From: Medicago truncatula | Lineage: Eukaryota > Streptophyta > Magnoliopsida > Fabales > Fabaceae | NCBI RefSeq assembly: GCF_003473485.1 | Contig: NC_053042.1 | Span: 43,425,762 to 43,489,761 of the forward strand | Direction of reading: 5' to 3' | DNA: 64,000 bases | In this document: in pieces, positions 22,640 through 35,740 of the stretch | Position numbering within the stretch: the stretch's first letter is position 1 | Layout: each line of letters opens with the position of its first letter | The notes under the pieces: model-generated | What the model was told of the DNA's origin: nothing | The model's input: only the letters and a program-made list of their open reading frames with translations | The model's database searches: none | Made by a program: the position numbers and the translations under genes

Positions 22640-24115
22640 GAACGAAGAAGATGGAAGAATTATATGTTTGTGTTGACTTGTTCTAAGGGTTGGATTGATG
22701 AATTGGGATACGAGAGAGAGGGAGATGATATTTTGTGTTTTCACTCACGAGATTCTTGACATAAAAATAGGTCCCGCCATAAGGCTCGTCACTACTCACA
22801 CTTGTGTTTAACCCATCCAACCTATTGAGATTAATAGTTTTTTTTTATTTTATTTTATGGGATCGAAATGAGTTGAGCAAGATAGAATACAACAACAATT
22901 AATATTGACGTTAGAATTTGAGTAAAAGGTGAGATGTATCAAGTGGATAGTAATCATTTGTCTTGTATTGTGATGAACGATACTTTTATTGGCAACAAGA
23001 AGGAGTTGTTGGATAGTGACGAAGGAACCGTTAAAAGATAGTGCTCATTAATGTTTAATTTTGATGACCGTTACTTAGCCGTTGAGATGATTGAGAATGG
23101 TGAGGATTTAAGGTCGATCATGAGAGGTTATATTAGACGTTTGTATGTTTAAGCATCATTAAAGAAGGTTTTTGAGCCTTGGATTAGTCCCAAAACAGTT
23201 TTTATTTTTTTGACGGAAGGATCCAGGGGATTAATATCATTTAATGTGAAAATCTAGATCCTTGAAATATAAAGAGATGAGAGTTTTAGAATTTTAAAAA
23301 AAAAAATGGAGAATGATAGGTTAAAGATCGGAATTTAAAACTTACAAAACATGAGAGGATTTTTTTTTTTTAAAGTATATGTATATTTTTTTTTTTTGAA
23401 AGATTAAAGGATATGTATATAGCTACTAGCGTATAAGATAGATAAGTTTGATAAATTTTCTCTCTCACCAACCTATCACTTTTTACTATATCATAACATT
23501 TTTTATATCCTGCATCTTCTTAGCCTTTGAAATTAAAACTTACAACATATAATTATTTTTTTCTCAAAAAAACATTATTAGTTTCAAACAAATTATCAAT
23601 TTAGCCATTTTTTATGAAAATCAATTTAGCATCATGTTCTCTCCAATTTAATTACTAAATTATATATGATTAAAATATGTAGTCTCAAAGATAAACCAAT
23701 TTCAATCTATTCTCTTAAAAAACATCGATTTAGTATTTTTCTTTTACAGGGACTAACAATTTAGTCTTTTAACTATTAAGATTTTTTACCTTTCTTTTTG
23801 ACATGTGCTACTAAGATGTTATGGACTAAATTGACGGATTTTCATATACTTTGAAGGTCATAGTGACGAATTTCATATATTTTAGAACTATATATTATTT
23901 TTATATAATTTAAGGACTAAATTAGAGAGTGATAGTTTAAGGATTCAATTGATAATTTATTAAAAAATCTCTCTCTCTCTCAATTAATTTTTTTTTAAAT
24001 ATACATTAAGAATATATTTTCATGTCATTTTATTATTTATCATTTAGTTCAACCTTGAATACCAATTTAAATTCAATAAAATAATTTATCCACTATCAAT
24101 CAACTTATCCATAAT
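22640..24115. other. Intergenic, no confident gene
   Basis: The first 150 bp are presumably the promoter and 5' leader of the unknown gene (minus). At 22930-23150 a plus-strand stretch has coding-like composition, with short open pieces broken by stops, and may be an old retroelement or gene fragment. The rest, 23200-24115, is A+T-rich. Confidence 0.4.
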
Positions 24116-24127
24116 AAAGCCGCAAGC

Positions 24128-24273
24128 ATCTAGAAGTCCTAGCTCAACTGGCAAAAATGCCGATATTGTTAGGCCGGATGCCATGACCGGGGTTCGAACC
24201 CCGATACCTCCACTTGTGTGTGTGAGTTTATAATGGCTTTGCCATTTCGTCTATCTACCAAAAAAGAAAAAAA
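24128..24273 (+). mobile_element. tRNA-derived SINE with 12-bp target duplication
   Basis: The A box 'tagctcaactggcaaaaatg' and the B box 'ggggttcgaaccccgatacc' are intact, followed by the 3' body 'tataatggctttgccatttc' and an A-rich tail. The identical 12-mer AAAGCCGCAAGC flanks it on both sides (24116-24127 and 24274-24285). This is a clean, fairly young SINE insertion. Diverged relatives are at 15068-15180 and probably 14095-14220. Confidence 0.9.
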
Positions 24274-24285
24274 AAAGCCGCAAGC

Positions 24286-24994
24286 TAAATGTATTTGTAC
24301 CCATTTATCAAAAAATAAACATTTTTAAAAAAAAAATTTAAAAAAATCTTTTAAAGATGTGAGAGAGATAGTCACACTGATGTAAAATACTTGGGTGACC
24401 GTGACTTTAAATTTTGACGACTTTAGTGTATTTTGATAAGAGATAATGATTAAAATAAATTATTTTAACGAGAAATGATGATTAGTTACGAGAGATAGAG
24501 ACAAAGTCACAAATATCACTAAAACTCAAAGTCACCTCAAGTGGAAAGCCATGGTAACTTTCCCTCCATAAAGTCTCTCAATCCCAACCCAAAAAAAAGA
24601 GGAATGCAATTGAACCTTCCATGATGAAAAAGTTGAACGTGCGGTTAATTTACTCAAAGAACGTATCATTAATCAGTTGAAGTTTATTTCTAAAAATTGA
24701 TTTACACATAAGTTGGTGATCGGTGAATAAGGTGGATGAGATGAGAGAGCAACAAATGTGTTCTGTAATAGTATGTCACAAGATATAAACACTGCATCTA
24801 ATTTGAAGGATTCGCCATAGATAGTAATAATTGATGGTTACACATAATTCATTTTTCTGTTGTTTTAAACTAAACAGAAAGTTATAGAAACTTGCTGTAG
24901 AATTTCATAAAGTTGTCGTCAAGAACTATAGACATCTACCTATAATTACTGTGCCTCTAGAAAAGCTCAAACTTACATAACATGCAGTCCGTTA
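24286..24994. other. Intergenic, shared dispersed repeat
   Basis: About 24385-24540 is a diverged copy of 37675-37815: both contain 'aatactt.ggtgac', 'agtgt.ttttga' and 'gatgattagttac/ttagagat'. The rest is presumably 3' untranslated sequence of the helicase and A+T-rich spacer. Confidence 0.55.
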
Positions 24995-27900
24995 TTAATT
25001 TTTTTGAATTTTATGCAGATGTCTTTTCATAGTAGCAACATAATCACCACAAAGTTCGTCAGTCGGAGGCTGCAGGCTGAAGACATATGAGATAGACCTT
25101 GACACCACCATTGGCCGCCGATTGGTAACGGAGTCATGTAATATCCCAAAGCTTATTTCGTCAAAAGCAAATGACTCTGTAAGGATAAAGAAACAGTCTC
25201 TTGCCAACTTCTCTACCTGAAACCGCAACATTACATTTAGTTAATTGAATTCAATTTCAGTTAGTTAGTCAAGTATTCCTGCTGTAAGAAGATTGTTATG
25301 CTAGCTGGGCAGTTAGTTATCTAATAAGTTAGTTAGTCACCCTTCAGTTATCTCTTTCATTGGATATAAGGCCCATTGCCTCTCTTTGTAAGTGATTCTC
25401 AGTATGAAAGGCAGAAAATTACCAGAGCACTTTGCTTTCTTCACCAAACTTTCTCTTTTCTTTGTCTTTTCCTTTATGGATCTTGTAGATTGAGAGGGTC
25501 AATAACTATTTGCTATTATCTTAATGAGTGGCTGTTTATTCGTTTTAAATGCTATCCATCAGAAAGCTTTGGCTTCTGAATATGAGCAAAGCACCAAACA
25601 GACCAACTAGGGAATTTATCAAGTGACTATCATCGTCACAGGAGTGTTAAATAACATTTTTATAACACCTGTAAATGGTAAGAGATCATGAACAGAAGCA
25701 ATCACCTGAAGTTGGGAAAATCTGATATTATTCATGGTTATGATAACTTGCACCTCCTGCAAATCATCAGCCAAAATTCGAAAGGCTAGATATTGGAAGA
25801 AATTTTGCAACGCCTTCTTTTTTCCATCCAAATCCTCACCATAGCTATCGAAGCAAGGAAACCACAGTACACATTGAACTTCATTCCAAGGAATAAGACT
25901 CCTCCCTGCCTTGGCTATGATTGTTTGGTACGGATGATATAGACCCCATAAAATTCTGACTCCTGTAAGGGATGGTTCAGTAAAGGTTGTTTCTGACAAA
26001 CTGGTCGTTGAAATTATTTTGGATGGATCATAGTGGCAAGCAAAGCATGAGGAGAAATGCAAATCAGTGTCGTCCAATATCAGAATTGATCTGTTGCTAG
26101 ATTTGGGAAACAAATTCAGAAGGGATGCAGAATTCATGGCATTATCTTCTGGCCGGCAGATGTTTTTACGGGCCGACACTGCTGGTCGGTCCACATCATG
26201 TGAAAATAAACAAGATCCTCCATTTCGGCAACCCTATTACAATGAACATTAAATAATAACCATAATCTTAATAATGGTAGCATCATAATGTAGTCAAACT
26301 CAATCGATGAATTTTGATAATAATAACCATAATCTTAACAAAATGAAATCACCTGCAAGGAAAAGAAGAACTTGCACTGTGGTCTCTTAGCCTGCAATGT
26401 GTGTGAAAATGAACATGAATTGCCTCTGCTGCAGGATCCACGCATGAAGTATACACAAGGAGAAACCTCCCCGTAGACGTGGAAATTACCAACGTCAGCA
26501 TCCTCTGGTGGATGGCTAGAAGAATCATCTGGGTACTGAGCTCTTGTCTATTTCATGCAAGAAAAGAAAACCGCCTATTTTTAGAAGGAAAATAAATTTA
26601 TTTCAGAATGAAAATTTTACGTGCAAGATTCAAAAGCATGCTACCTCTTTTACAATTGCAGCAAACATTTTTGCCACTTCATAACTGTTCAAGTGATTCA
26701 AAGTAACATATGGTACAGCAACACATTTCTTTGTTTGATTTGATGGTTCAAAGCCTTCCTCATCTACAGACACTACATCTGAATGTCCATCTGGCTGACT
26801 TTTGAACAGGCATGTATGACTAAATTCATAAGGATCATAATAGGGTACGAGGCCATGAAAGGAGCTCAAAAATTTCGGCCGGAACCGATGGATTGTATAT
26901 AGTATATCATTATCTGTAAAGATCAGAAATAAGGATTGTTAGAGGATCAAAGTTTTAAGGAACGGTGCACTAAACTGCATTTGCAAAAATGTGATACGTT
27001 TCCATTTGAAAAAAGAAATTTAAAAGTGTAAATATTCTGACAAATAGTATAGATACGTACAAATTTCTGACATCTGATGCAGCGATGATTGGTAGAGATT
27101 ATGGAAAAAACACCAATCTTCCTCAAGCTTAAGCATAAGATGTGTGTCAGGATACACATCATCAGACTTCAAAACCTGCTTTAAATGTTCAAGCCGGTAC
27201 TTATCCTGCATATGAATGAATATTTTCACCATAAATTCACAAGACCTCTAAGGCTGAATGCTAAAATACAGACTGAGGAGGCAAATCTTATTTCTAGGCA
27301 ATCAATAAAATCAAAGTTGGTTGGTAAGCGATCAATAAAACCATTTCAATGAATAAGCAAAATTTCACAAATTCATAATAGCCTTCAACCTTTCACTAAA
27401 ACACTAATATAGATACTGAATAATGGCAATGTATTTGATAGTACAAACAGCAAAGCATACAGCTTTACCTTGAAAATGTGCTGCCAAAACTGAAATGCAC
27501 AAAAGTTAGCCATGAATTCCATCTCCTTTCGACCAGCTAAGATTGTCCGGTCACCATAATAGCAATCAATGTACTTAGCAAACTGATGAAAATAAAAAAC
27601 AATTAATTAGACGAGTTGAGGCTCACAACATTGCCAAAGAATTAGTGCATTAGGAAATAGTACATCTGATTCAAATCATAGGTATTACCAATTCATCCTC
27701 TCCAAATGGGTGAATAATGGGTAAAGGCTGTGTATCCATCATAATACCCAGCAAGATGCCCTCACGTATCATACCAATGTCTCCAAACTTGAGGACTAAA
27801 ACAGATGAATCGAAAGACAACGAGAAGCTAGCAAGTAATCGACCATAAAATGTAGGTTCATATCGGCCCCTGGTAGGTGTCTTTTCTAGTGCACCCATCT

Positions 27901-30900
27901 GAACAAGTAAACTCAATGCATCTTCAACAATTTGAGGATCAGGTGGATCCAGAGCTTTTTGCAACAAAACTGCCATCAAACCCATCAGTCAAGATAACAT
28001 TGTCAGAATTGGTATGCATTTGTATTAGATATCGTACATATCATAAACTGGACCATTTCAAGTGTACAGGATAACACGGAGCTTTTTACTATTTTTTTTG
28101 TTATCCCTTTGTTAAGAGACATTGCAGTTACGTTTAGTAGGAATACAAATATTCACAATATTAATGGGTAAAATAAACAGTTTCCTGGAATATGTAATTT
28201 GGTAATATAACACTATTTTTGGCCAAGAAATCAGGACGAACTAACTTACCTTTGGGATCATTGATGGCCTTAGATCCAGCACAACATGAAGAAAGAATTT
28301 GAAGCCTCAATGATAATTTAAGAATAACTGGAGTCTCATGATCCTCAAGATCATTGTAAAATGATCCAGGAACCAACCTATAAACTTGGCCATCACAAGT
28401 TCGGCCAGTTCTTCCACTGCGTTGTTTCGCCTACAAGACCATATCAACAAACTAAGGAAAATGTAAAAAATTAACAAAATATGGAAATAAGATCATTTGT
28501 ACCTGAGACTTGGAAACCCAAACAAGTGCTGAACAGTCCTTTTTACGGGACTTATCCCAATAGACTTGTAATGATCGGCACGAATCAATGACATAAGCCA
28601 CTTTAGGTATTGTCACAGAAGATTCAGCAATGTTGGTAGCCAATATTACCTGACAGACAGCAACCACAATCATATATTGTGAATAACAGTAGAAGAAATT
28701 ATATCGTAGAAATAATTTTAGAAGAAAAAATCTTCTGAAAAAAATACCACCCAGCCAGAGGTAACTAAAAGAAACATCAAAGAACAAATATGAAAGAAAA
28801 TATATCTCTTACATAAATTAAATTACATAACACTATTGAACATTTAGATTGCAATACAGTAAATATTATAATTCAACATACCAACACTCAATTTGCAACA
28901 CTATAATTCGCCATTAACAGAATTTTTTCCAGTTAAAATTCATAAATTAAATTTGTATAATATTTTCAATACATGAAGTTAGCGAAAACGCGGTACAAAC
29001 ATGTCCTTCCATATTGTAAAAGACTTTCTATTGTTTACTAAACTACGGGCAGAAATAACTGACAACAACCTTTCGATGTGACTTCCAAATCTTCATAGTC
29101 ATGAGAGCTTGTTCAGTATCAATGCTACCATGTAAGATATGAACTCTAAAAGTTGATTCAAGTGGCTTCAAAAGACGCCATTGCTGCTCCAGCGAATAGT
29201 AGGTTGGAAGGAATACCAAAATGCTTTTTTCAATATCTGGCTCATTCTCATGTATATGCAGCACCAGCTCATGAATAAGCGAGTGCAATTCAGACTTAAT
29301 GTATGCATTGGATATGGAAGGATTGAGACAAGACGAATATTTTGAATGCATTATTTCAGAAGTTATCCCAAGAGTTTCAGCTACCTGTGAAAAGAAGATT
29401 AGCACCATAATCACTGCTACCACATGATCATCAACGATGAAATAACTCAGAGAAAAATCCTCTAAGTTAGTGGGTAAACTTTGAAGAGAACAGATGATAT
29501 TTACAAGCAGTACATAAGTGAGCATATGGATCAGGAGTGTTTCAAATGTCCATATGTTCGAAACCCAAAATAGTTATGAAGGTGAAGTATAATTTAAGAC
29601 CATTCAATATGTATAATATAGACAATATATACAGAACTAGTATTACACCTTTATTTAATTAAAAAAAAAAAAAAGAAACTCTCAGAGTACATGCCTGGTC
29701 AAGGTATGAAACACTTCGCTGAAAAAGCATGTTCTGATTTGAGCTAGGAATTGCAAGCACTTCAACTCGTTCGCCTCTACCAAGATCCCTAAAGTAGTCC
29801 CTATATCTTGAAATATCAGCAGTAGCAGACATCAAAACTACCCTGCAAAAGCATATTATTTTATCAACATAACATATACTTGCCTCTTAAATTGAAATGA
29901 GAGATTTTGATTACAACGTGGTCCCGCTTAGCAGTCCAGGAAACAGAAATAAATGGACTTCTTGACGGGGATCCTCTTATTACTTGGATAATTAGAAAGA
30001 CATAGTGACTAAAGGAACAGATGCTATCACTGCAATTAAACAAACAATTGCATATGCACTCCTGATCTTCAAATTTATAGATTAGTTTCTTACAAATATG
30101 CACATAGAACTCTCTTTAATTAACTCTTCCAAACATCCTCTCAACACTACCGAAACCAAGATGCTAACCTTAAGTCATTGTTCTTTAACAAAAACTGCTT
30201 TACACAAACTAGTACAAGATCAGACTCCACTGATCTTTCATGTACTTCGTCAAGAATAATAACCTTGTACTTCAGTGCAGTCAAGCCCTTCTCTTGCATT
30301 TCATCCAACAACACTCCAGCCGTTTTAAAAACAATCTCTGAACTGCAGTAGAACAATATACATACCAGGTAAGAAAGAAAGATAAAAAGAGAGAATGATA
30401 AGAACTGAATAAGGAAAAAGATAGGTGCTGTATATCTTCCTTAAAACAGCTTCCCTATGACAAAGGACAGTGCGGTCAGACTGTAATATACCATGCAAGG
30501 TGTCAATAGATAATGTGCTATAACATGAAACATTTATTATTGTATGTTAGTATAATAAATGGATAATAACACTTTTCTCATATGAATATTTCTTTTACTT
30601 GAAAGAAATATACATTAAAGAAAAATGAGTGCCAGATTTCTTCCTTAAAATGGGAATCTTAAATAAAATAAAAATGAGTGCCAAACTATGCATGTTACCA
30701 TGGTAGTTAAAATCCCGATTTGAATCATTAAATCCCACAAATAAGAAATTATGCTTTCCCTCAACAATTACGAGTATACGCAGAATCTTATTTGGACGAA
30801 TCAGGTGTAATCGCCCCTGTTAATCAATGATATTTTAAACGTGTCTGTGATTGCGCTTAAAAATGAATTTTAAATTTATATAAGCATTTGAAGTGTGATT

Positions 30901-33216
30901 TAAGGTTTTAATCATCTTACCTGTGAGCTATGGTTATGAATATAAATTTACACAAGTATTTTAAGTGATTTAAGGTTTTCTCTTTTACTAATGCTATTTT
31001 ATAGGCATATTGTATAAGTTTTATGAGTATTGTATAATCTTACGATTAGTGTTACAAATCCATGGTTTGCGATTTTACTATCCCTTCCTGATTTTGTGTA
31101 AAATCTCGATTTTAACTACCTTGCATGTTATAATAACTAGATTACTATTGTCATAAGATGAAGCATGCATGTAAGTAATGCTATGAGTAATAATATCTTT
31201 GCATCCTGGTCAAATATATAATTATATCATTTTTAAATAAAATAAAGATATTCAATTCGATTAAATTTACTCTTAATGTCTATCATTTTTAAATAAAATA
31301 AAGATATTCGATTCAATTAAATTTACTCTTAATCTATGTAAGACAAGGTGTCTCCATCAGATTCAGGTCAAAATTTACTCTTCATAAAATATGTCAAGAC
31401 TTCACATCTACAAAAGCGACGAGGAAACAAGACCGAGGATAAGATGAAGGAAGTCATTGAATTACTATCACATACTTCTAAAGAAAATAAAAATGAACTA
31501 GTTTAAGTGAATGTGTTTAAAATACCTAGCTGAAAAGTGCCGTGAATGTCCAATGTGATACCCAACTTCTTCTCCCAATTGACAATTTCGAGCTTTCGCA
31601 ACCATTTTGGCAACAGAAACGACAGCAAATCTTCTAGGCAGAGTGCACAAAATGGGTGTCATGTTTTCTTCTAGAAGAAACTGAGGAATTTGTGAACTTT
31701 TCCCTTGAAGCAAAAAGAAGCAAAAACATCAGCAACATCGAAAGATTATGAATAACTACAAAGTAAGTTATTCCTTATAAATGGGCCATTTATAAGGAAA
31801 CAGCGGCATTCGTCAAAACAATCCAGGCAGTGTTCATTCATATATGTAAATGAACCGAAGTGCACAACAAAAGGAACAAGTAACAACCATTTTACTAAAT
31901 GAACGGATGAAAGCATAAGAGCATGTTTTAAAAAATAAAAGATCCATAACCTTCCCGACTTTTTAAATTTAATATATGCATGTAGGGTTTTTTCTATTTA
32001 TTTTATTTAATGTTTACGCCTAAAGATTTTGAAAGTTTTAGGAAATATCTCTGTTTTAAATCACAGTCACATCACGATCTTTAATATTGTGGAGAATTAC
32101 GACAAATATGGCTGACGCAACCTCTATCGCATTTATGGAGCCATAAAAAACTTGATGCCGCGACACAAATTGTGGCTGTTGATATTTATACTAAATCCCA
32201 ACCATATCCAATAATCCGTACTACTAGTAACCACATTTATAGCATGGTAACTTCAAAATTTTGGTTTGATCCATAACATGTTATTTGAAAGCTACTAACT
32301 AAAGTATGTTAAGACCACAGTACTAAAATGTAACATAAGGACTTCTATATATATGCATAAAGTCAAAATGTACAGGATGAAAATCCAGTGGAATGGCATT
32401 TTTTAAAAGCAATGTCTAAAAATGGCTATACCTTTATTTTGATGAGGTAAAAATAGCTATACTTGAAATTTTAGTGTTAGAATTCAAGAATAGTTGGATG
32501 CAAACATGAAAAATTCTAAAATCAAAAGTAACAACAATAACGTAGGTATTAGAATTCTTTGACAACTTCAACTGAATTTCCATATCATAAATGTGTGAGA
32601 TTTCTCTCTTCTATGTGGCACCGCCAACACTTCTGATGGAAGACATGTCAGTGTCCGACACATCTCAGTGTTCCACATAGACATGTGTGACTACGTTCAA
32701 TTAATTCATATTTAAAAAATTTCCGAGTGTAAATGTCAGTGTCGTGTCAAAATCGGTGCTTCATAGCTCTCTTCAGCCTAATTCATATTTTTTCTTGTAT
32801 AACAATTAATTAATTCCGAGAACAAAAAAATTCATCGCTCAGTGAAAAATCAACGATCACTAGTCAAAACTAAAAAACAAAAAAATTAACACAAAAAAAC
32901 AAGATAAATTGCAATATATATGAGAAATACATAATAAACGTAACTAAAAATTTCAGCAACGCAGAGTAAAATTGTTGGATACGGTCAATGCAGTACGAAA
33001 AAAATAAAACGAAGAAAAAAATGGAACAGTTTGAGAAGTTATACCGCAACCGGTTTCACCGATGATGAGAGTGACGCGATTTTGTTGAATTTTATCGATG
33101 ATTTTCTTCCTCATAGACATGACAGGTAGGTGAGAGAAAGTAGACTGCAACAGCGATGGAGTAATGGAAGGAGTGGGAGAAGGAGGAGGAGACGGAGATG
33201 ACGGTGGCGACGCCAT
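24995..33216 (-). CDS. DExH8: DExH-box RNA helicase with two CCCH zinc fingers (Arabidopsis DExH8/C3H31 type)
   Basis: Fourteen minus-strand exons encode 1022 residues: 33216-33045, 31703-31526, 30342-30169, 29842-29695, 29384-29070, 28649-28503, 28430-28250, 27969-27689, 27582-27469, 27205-27061, 26913-26645, 26547-26353, 26233-25706 and 25216-24995. All phases fit. Motifs in order: Walker A 'GETGCGKS' (53-60, across intron 1), DEVH box (148-151), SAT (180-182), 'LATNIAESSVTIP' in exon 6, and 'QRSGRTGR' (381-388). The helicase-associated region follows. Two CCCH fingers, C739-X7-C-X5-C-X3-H757 and C766-X8-C-X5-C-X3-H785, come before a conserved C-terminal domain. Such enzymes unwind or remodel RNA using ATP; the fingers should add RNA binding. 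Length and order match what I recall of At2g47680 (about 1015 residues). Intron 4 has a GC donor. Confidence 0.95.
25265..25590 (+). mobile_element. Possible solo LTR in the last helicase intron
   Basis: Repeated 'agttagtta' words are followed by a TATA-like 'ggatataaggcccattgcc' and then a C/T-rich leader, the usual layout of U3-R-U5 in a small copia LTR. The intron is 489 bp, longer than its neighbours. No clear TG/CA ends or target duplication were found, so the call is tentative. Confidence 0.3.
31225..31336. repeat. Tandem duplication of 56 bp in helicase intron 2
   Basis: 'tatcatttttaaataaaata' followed by 'aagatattc' and 'attaaatttactcttaat' is repeated head to tail with about three differences. 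It is non-coding. Confidence 0.85.
32612..32772. mobile_element. Short MITE in helicase intron 1
   Basis: Left end 'tgtggcaccgccaacac' and right end 'gtgtcgtgtcaaaatcggtg' plus 'cttca' form an imperfect inverted repeat, and the inside contains several 'gtgtc/gacac' words. The pattern resembles a very common Medicago MITE with 'gaagcaccgacac' ends. The target duplication is unclear (possibly TA). Confidence 0.55.
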
Positions 33217-33645
33217 TCTCAGAAACCGTCACAGTTTCAGCGTGTGTTTTCTACAGGTGAAGAAAGCGAATGACCAGGAAAGGAGAAAGTACAGAATTTT
33301 GCAACGTCACGGCCCAGTCAATTTATTTCTTTTTAGAGAGATAGGAGTGAGATACGAAAAGGGCGAGTTCATGTGAGCTCGGTGGTCTAGTTTGACTTTA
33401 AGTCAGTCATTTTTCTTTTTCTACTTTGACTATGATTATGATTCTAACAAATCATGATCATGGGGATGGTTTGAGAGTGGATACACTATGCGCGAAGTAT
33501 GCGGAAATTATTCACAACTCCCACTACTTCTCTTGCACGTTTTCTCAGTAAAATAAAAATAAAAATAGAAAAAAAAAATCCTAAAATTGTTATAGGTAGC
33601 GAAAAAGAAAATGGTTCTTTTTTTGGTCGAATAGTCTATTGATTA
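33217..33645. promoter_or_regulatory. Upstream region of the helicase gene
   Basis: This should hold the promoter and 5' leader of the minus-strand helicase. No convincing TATA box was found. Nothing else was seen before the hAT element starting at 33646. Confidence 0.4.
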
Positions 33646-34197
33646 TAGGCATGGCAATGGGGCGCGGTGGGGACGGATCTTACTTTCCCCGTCTTTATAT
33701 CCGATTCTCATATACTTACTCGTTACTCTATTCATATCCAACAGAGATGGGAAATTGAATCTCATCCACGTCCCCGACGGGTTCGGCTATCCCCACCCCA
33801 TCCCCATCCCCGTATCGAATAATTTTTTTTAATAAAAAAATAGAAGCTTTTTTGCATCCCCAAGAGCAACGTTGTAATACATTATCCAACAATATGCTCA
33901 CTTTAACATCTGTTAGACGGAATGATTTAACTGATCATTTAAATATCAATGGTAATTTTTATTAACATGATAATTAGCAAACAAAATAACATGACATATC
34001 AACATAAAATAATTTTTTACATTTGGGACGGGTATGGGTATGGGTGCCTATATACTTGTTACCCGTCCTATACCCGTGTTTTGAAATAGGGGAAAACCCA
34101 TACTCATACCCAAACTCAGTCAAAACGGGGAAAACTCGTCAAATTGAGTTTGGTTCGGGCGGGTAACCGCGGGGTATGAGTTTTGTTGTCATGCCTA
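33646..34197. mobile_element. Non-autonomous hAT element with 8-bp target duplication
   Basis: Terminal inverted repeats TAGGCATGGCAA and (inverted right end) TAGGCATGACAA enclose 552 bp. The flanks are ATTGATTA (33638-33645) and ATTGACTA (34198-34205), an octamer with one change. The interior is rich in 'ccccatccc' and 'gggtatggg' stretches of opposite polarity, so the element can fold back on itself. A diverged copy lies at the start of the window. Confidence 0.82.
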
Positions 34198-34214
34198 ATT
34201 GACTATAATCCACC

Positions 34215-34312
34215 AAAATGACTAAAGTTCACTACAATGAATAAGTAATATGTCTAAGTTCAAACTCCGACTTCTGCATATAACAATACATGTTTTTAAC
34301 TGAGCTATAGAA
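34215..34312 (-). mobile_element. tRNA-derived SINE fragment (minus)
   Basis: The minus strand reads CTATAGCTCAGTT, later TTATATGCAGAAGTCGGAGT and TTTGAACTTAGAC, then 'ttacttattcattgtagtga'. These are the A box, body, B box and tail of a common legume SINE whose intact form has '.agctcagttggtaggga' and 'ggggttcgaaccccgg' (recalled). It abuts the hAT element. Confidence 0.65.
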
Positions 34313-35740
34313 AAAAAATTATATGATCTAATATTTTGCCAACTTGCTTATAATCTAGTTCAAAAATGACATTTTGAAGATTGGAAGCTATGATTCAATG
34401 AAGAAGATTAAACAAACTTCAAGATTTACATTCAACTGCTTGAAGTTTTATACGACATTTATCGTTCTAGTTATAACGAATCGGCTTTGATCGTCTCAGA
34501 TAAACATTCGAATACTTGAACATTGTTGTTGTTAGAAGCATCATCTATGTTGTATTTGAAGAAATCGTGTGCATATGCATGAATCTTGTTAACTTGATGC
34601 GCATGTTGTCAAGTGTTGAGAAAATTTTGAGCACGAAACACTACGACTTCTGTAAATTCGTTTTTTCCTTTCCAAAGTTTCACATTTTTCTGTTGCCAAA
34701 TGCTTCATGATATCATCATAAACATTAAAAAGTTGTTTCTCATTAAGGTGATGCGAAACCCGTAAAAGTATAAAATAAGGAAAGTCATCGGCCAAGGACA
34801 TGAGAGGCTGCAACACCAACCACGTATTTCAATTGCTTCAATGTATTAAATACTATAATTTTCATAAAATTTACTATTTAAAGTTTTAAAAAGTGATTTG
34901 GAGACGCTTATTAATATTTCCCTTTATTTTTTGTCGAAATTTAACTTCTTCATTTTTTTGGTACAACCAAAATTTAAATTTATTTAGACAAACAAATGTC
35001 ATAGACTTTCAATATCACGGTCGCTACATTCTCCTCTGCTCACTATTATAAGTAAAAAACTACTTTTTAGATTTATTGAATGAGTGATGTATGTGATCAT
35101 TAATATAGACCACATTTAGTGTATAAATTAGATTGAATAGGAATAATGTACCTCCCAAGTCTCCACATAAAGATTTTGATCTTAAGAGAATAGACAAACT
35201 CACAGTTTAATCCAATCTAAGGGAATTTTAAAATAATATATTTGCCAACCTTTCATCACAAACTCTGCAGCACTTTTTTTTGTAATATATACATCCATTA
35301 TCAAATCTCCAAATTATCTCATCTGCATGGTTATGACTTAGGAAAAGATTTTTTTTTTCCAAAATCTCTTCAACAGCACGAGAATTAAACAATTTTCAGC
35401 ACATCGTAACCCCTTTTTTGGTGTGAGTTTAGTAGTCATTCCTTCCAAAGTTTTTACAAATTAAATCATTGATATTTATTTTAATCTATTCATAATGGTA
35501 TTCAATCTTCTTTAATTTCATTCTAAAAAATAAATTATCAAATTCAAATTGATTTCTCATTTATTTTTTGTCTTTTCATTCATTTTGCTATATCAAATTC
35601 ATATTAATTAAAAAAAATGAGATATTTCTTTGATGGTTAATCTGATGTGGAGAAGAAAATAACCAATAAAGTACTAGTAAAAAACATGTTGACTAAAGAA
35701 GAAATAGTCGGAGAACAGAAAGAAAATAAAATAATGTCAG
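34313..35740. other. Intergenic, no confident gene
   Basis: A 76-codon minus frame at 34589-34819 has some protein-like composition but no family signature. Around 35045-35130 the phrase 'actttttagatttattgaat' is shared with the MITE at 36911-37075, so a diverged copy of that element is likely present. Confidence 0.4.

Noticed and set aside
24140-24215. Considered as a tRNA gene
   Set aside because: It has A and B boxes but cannot fold as a cloverleaf, and it is followed by a SINE body, an A-tail and a target duplication.
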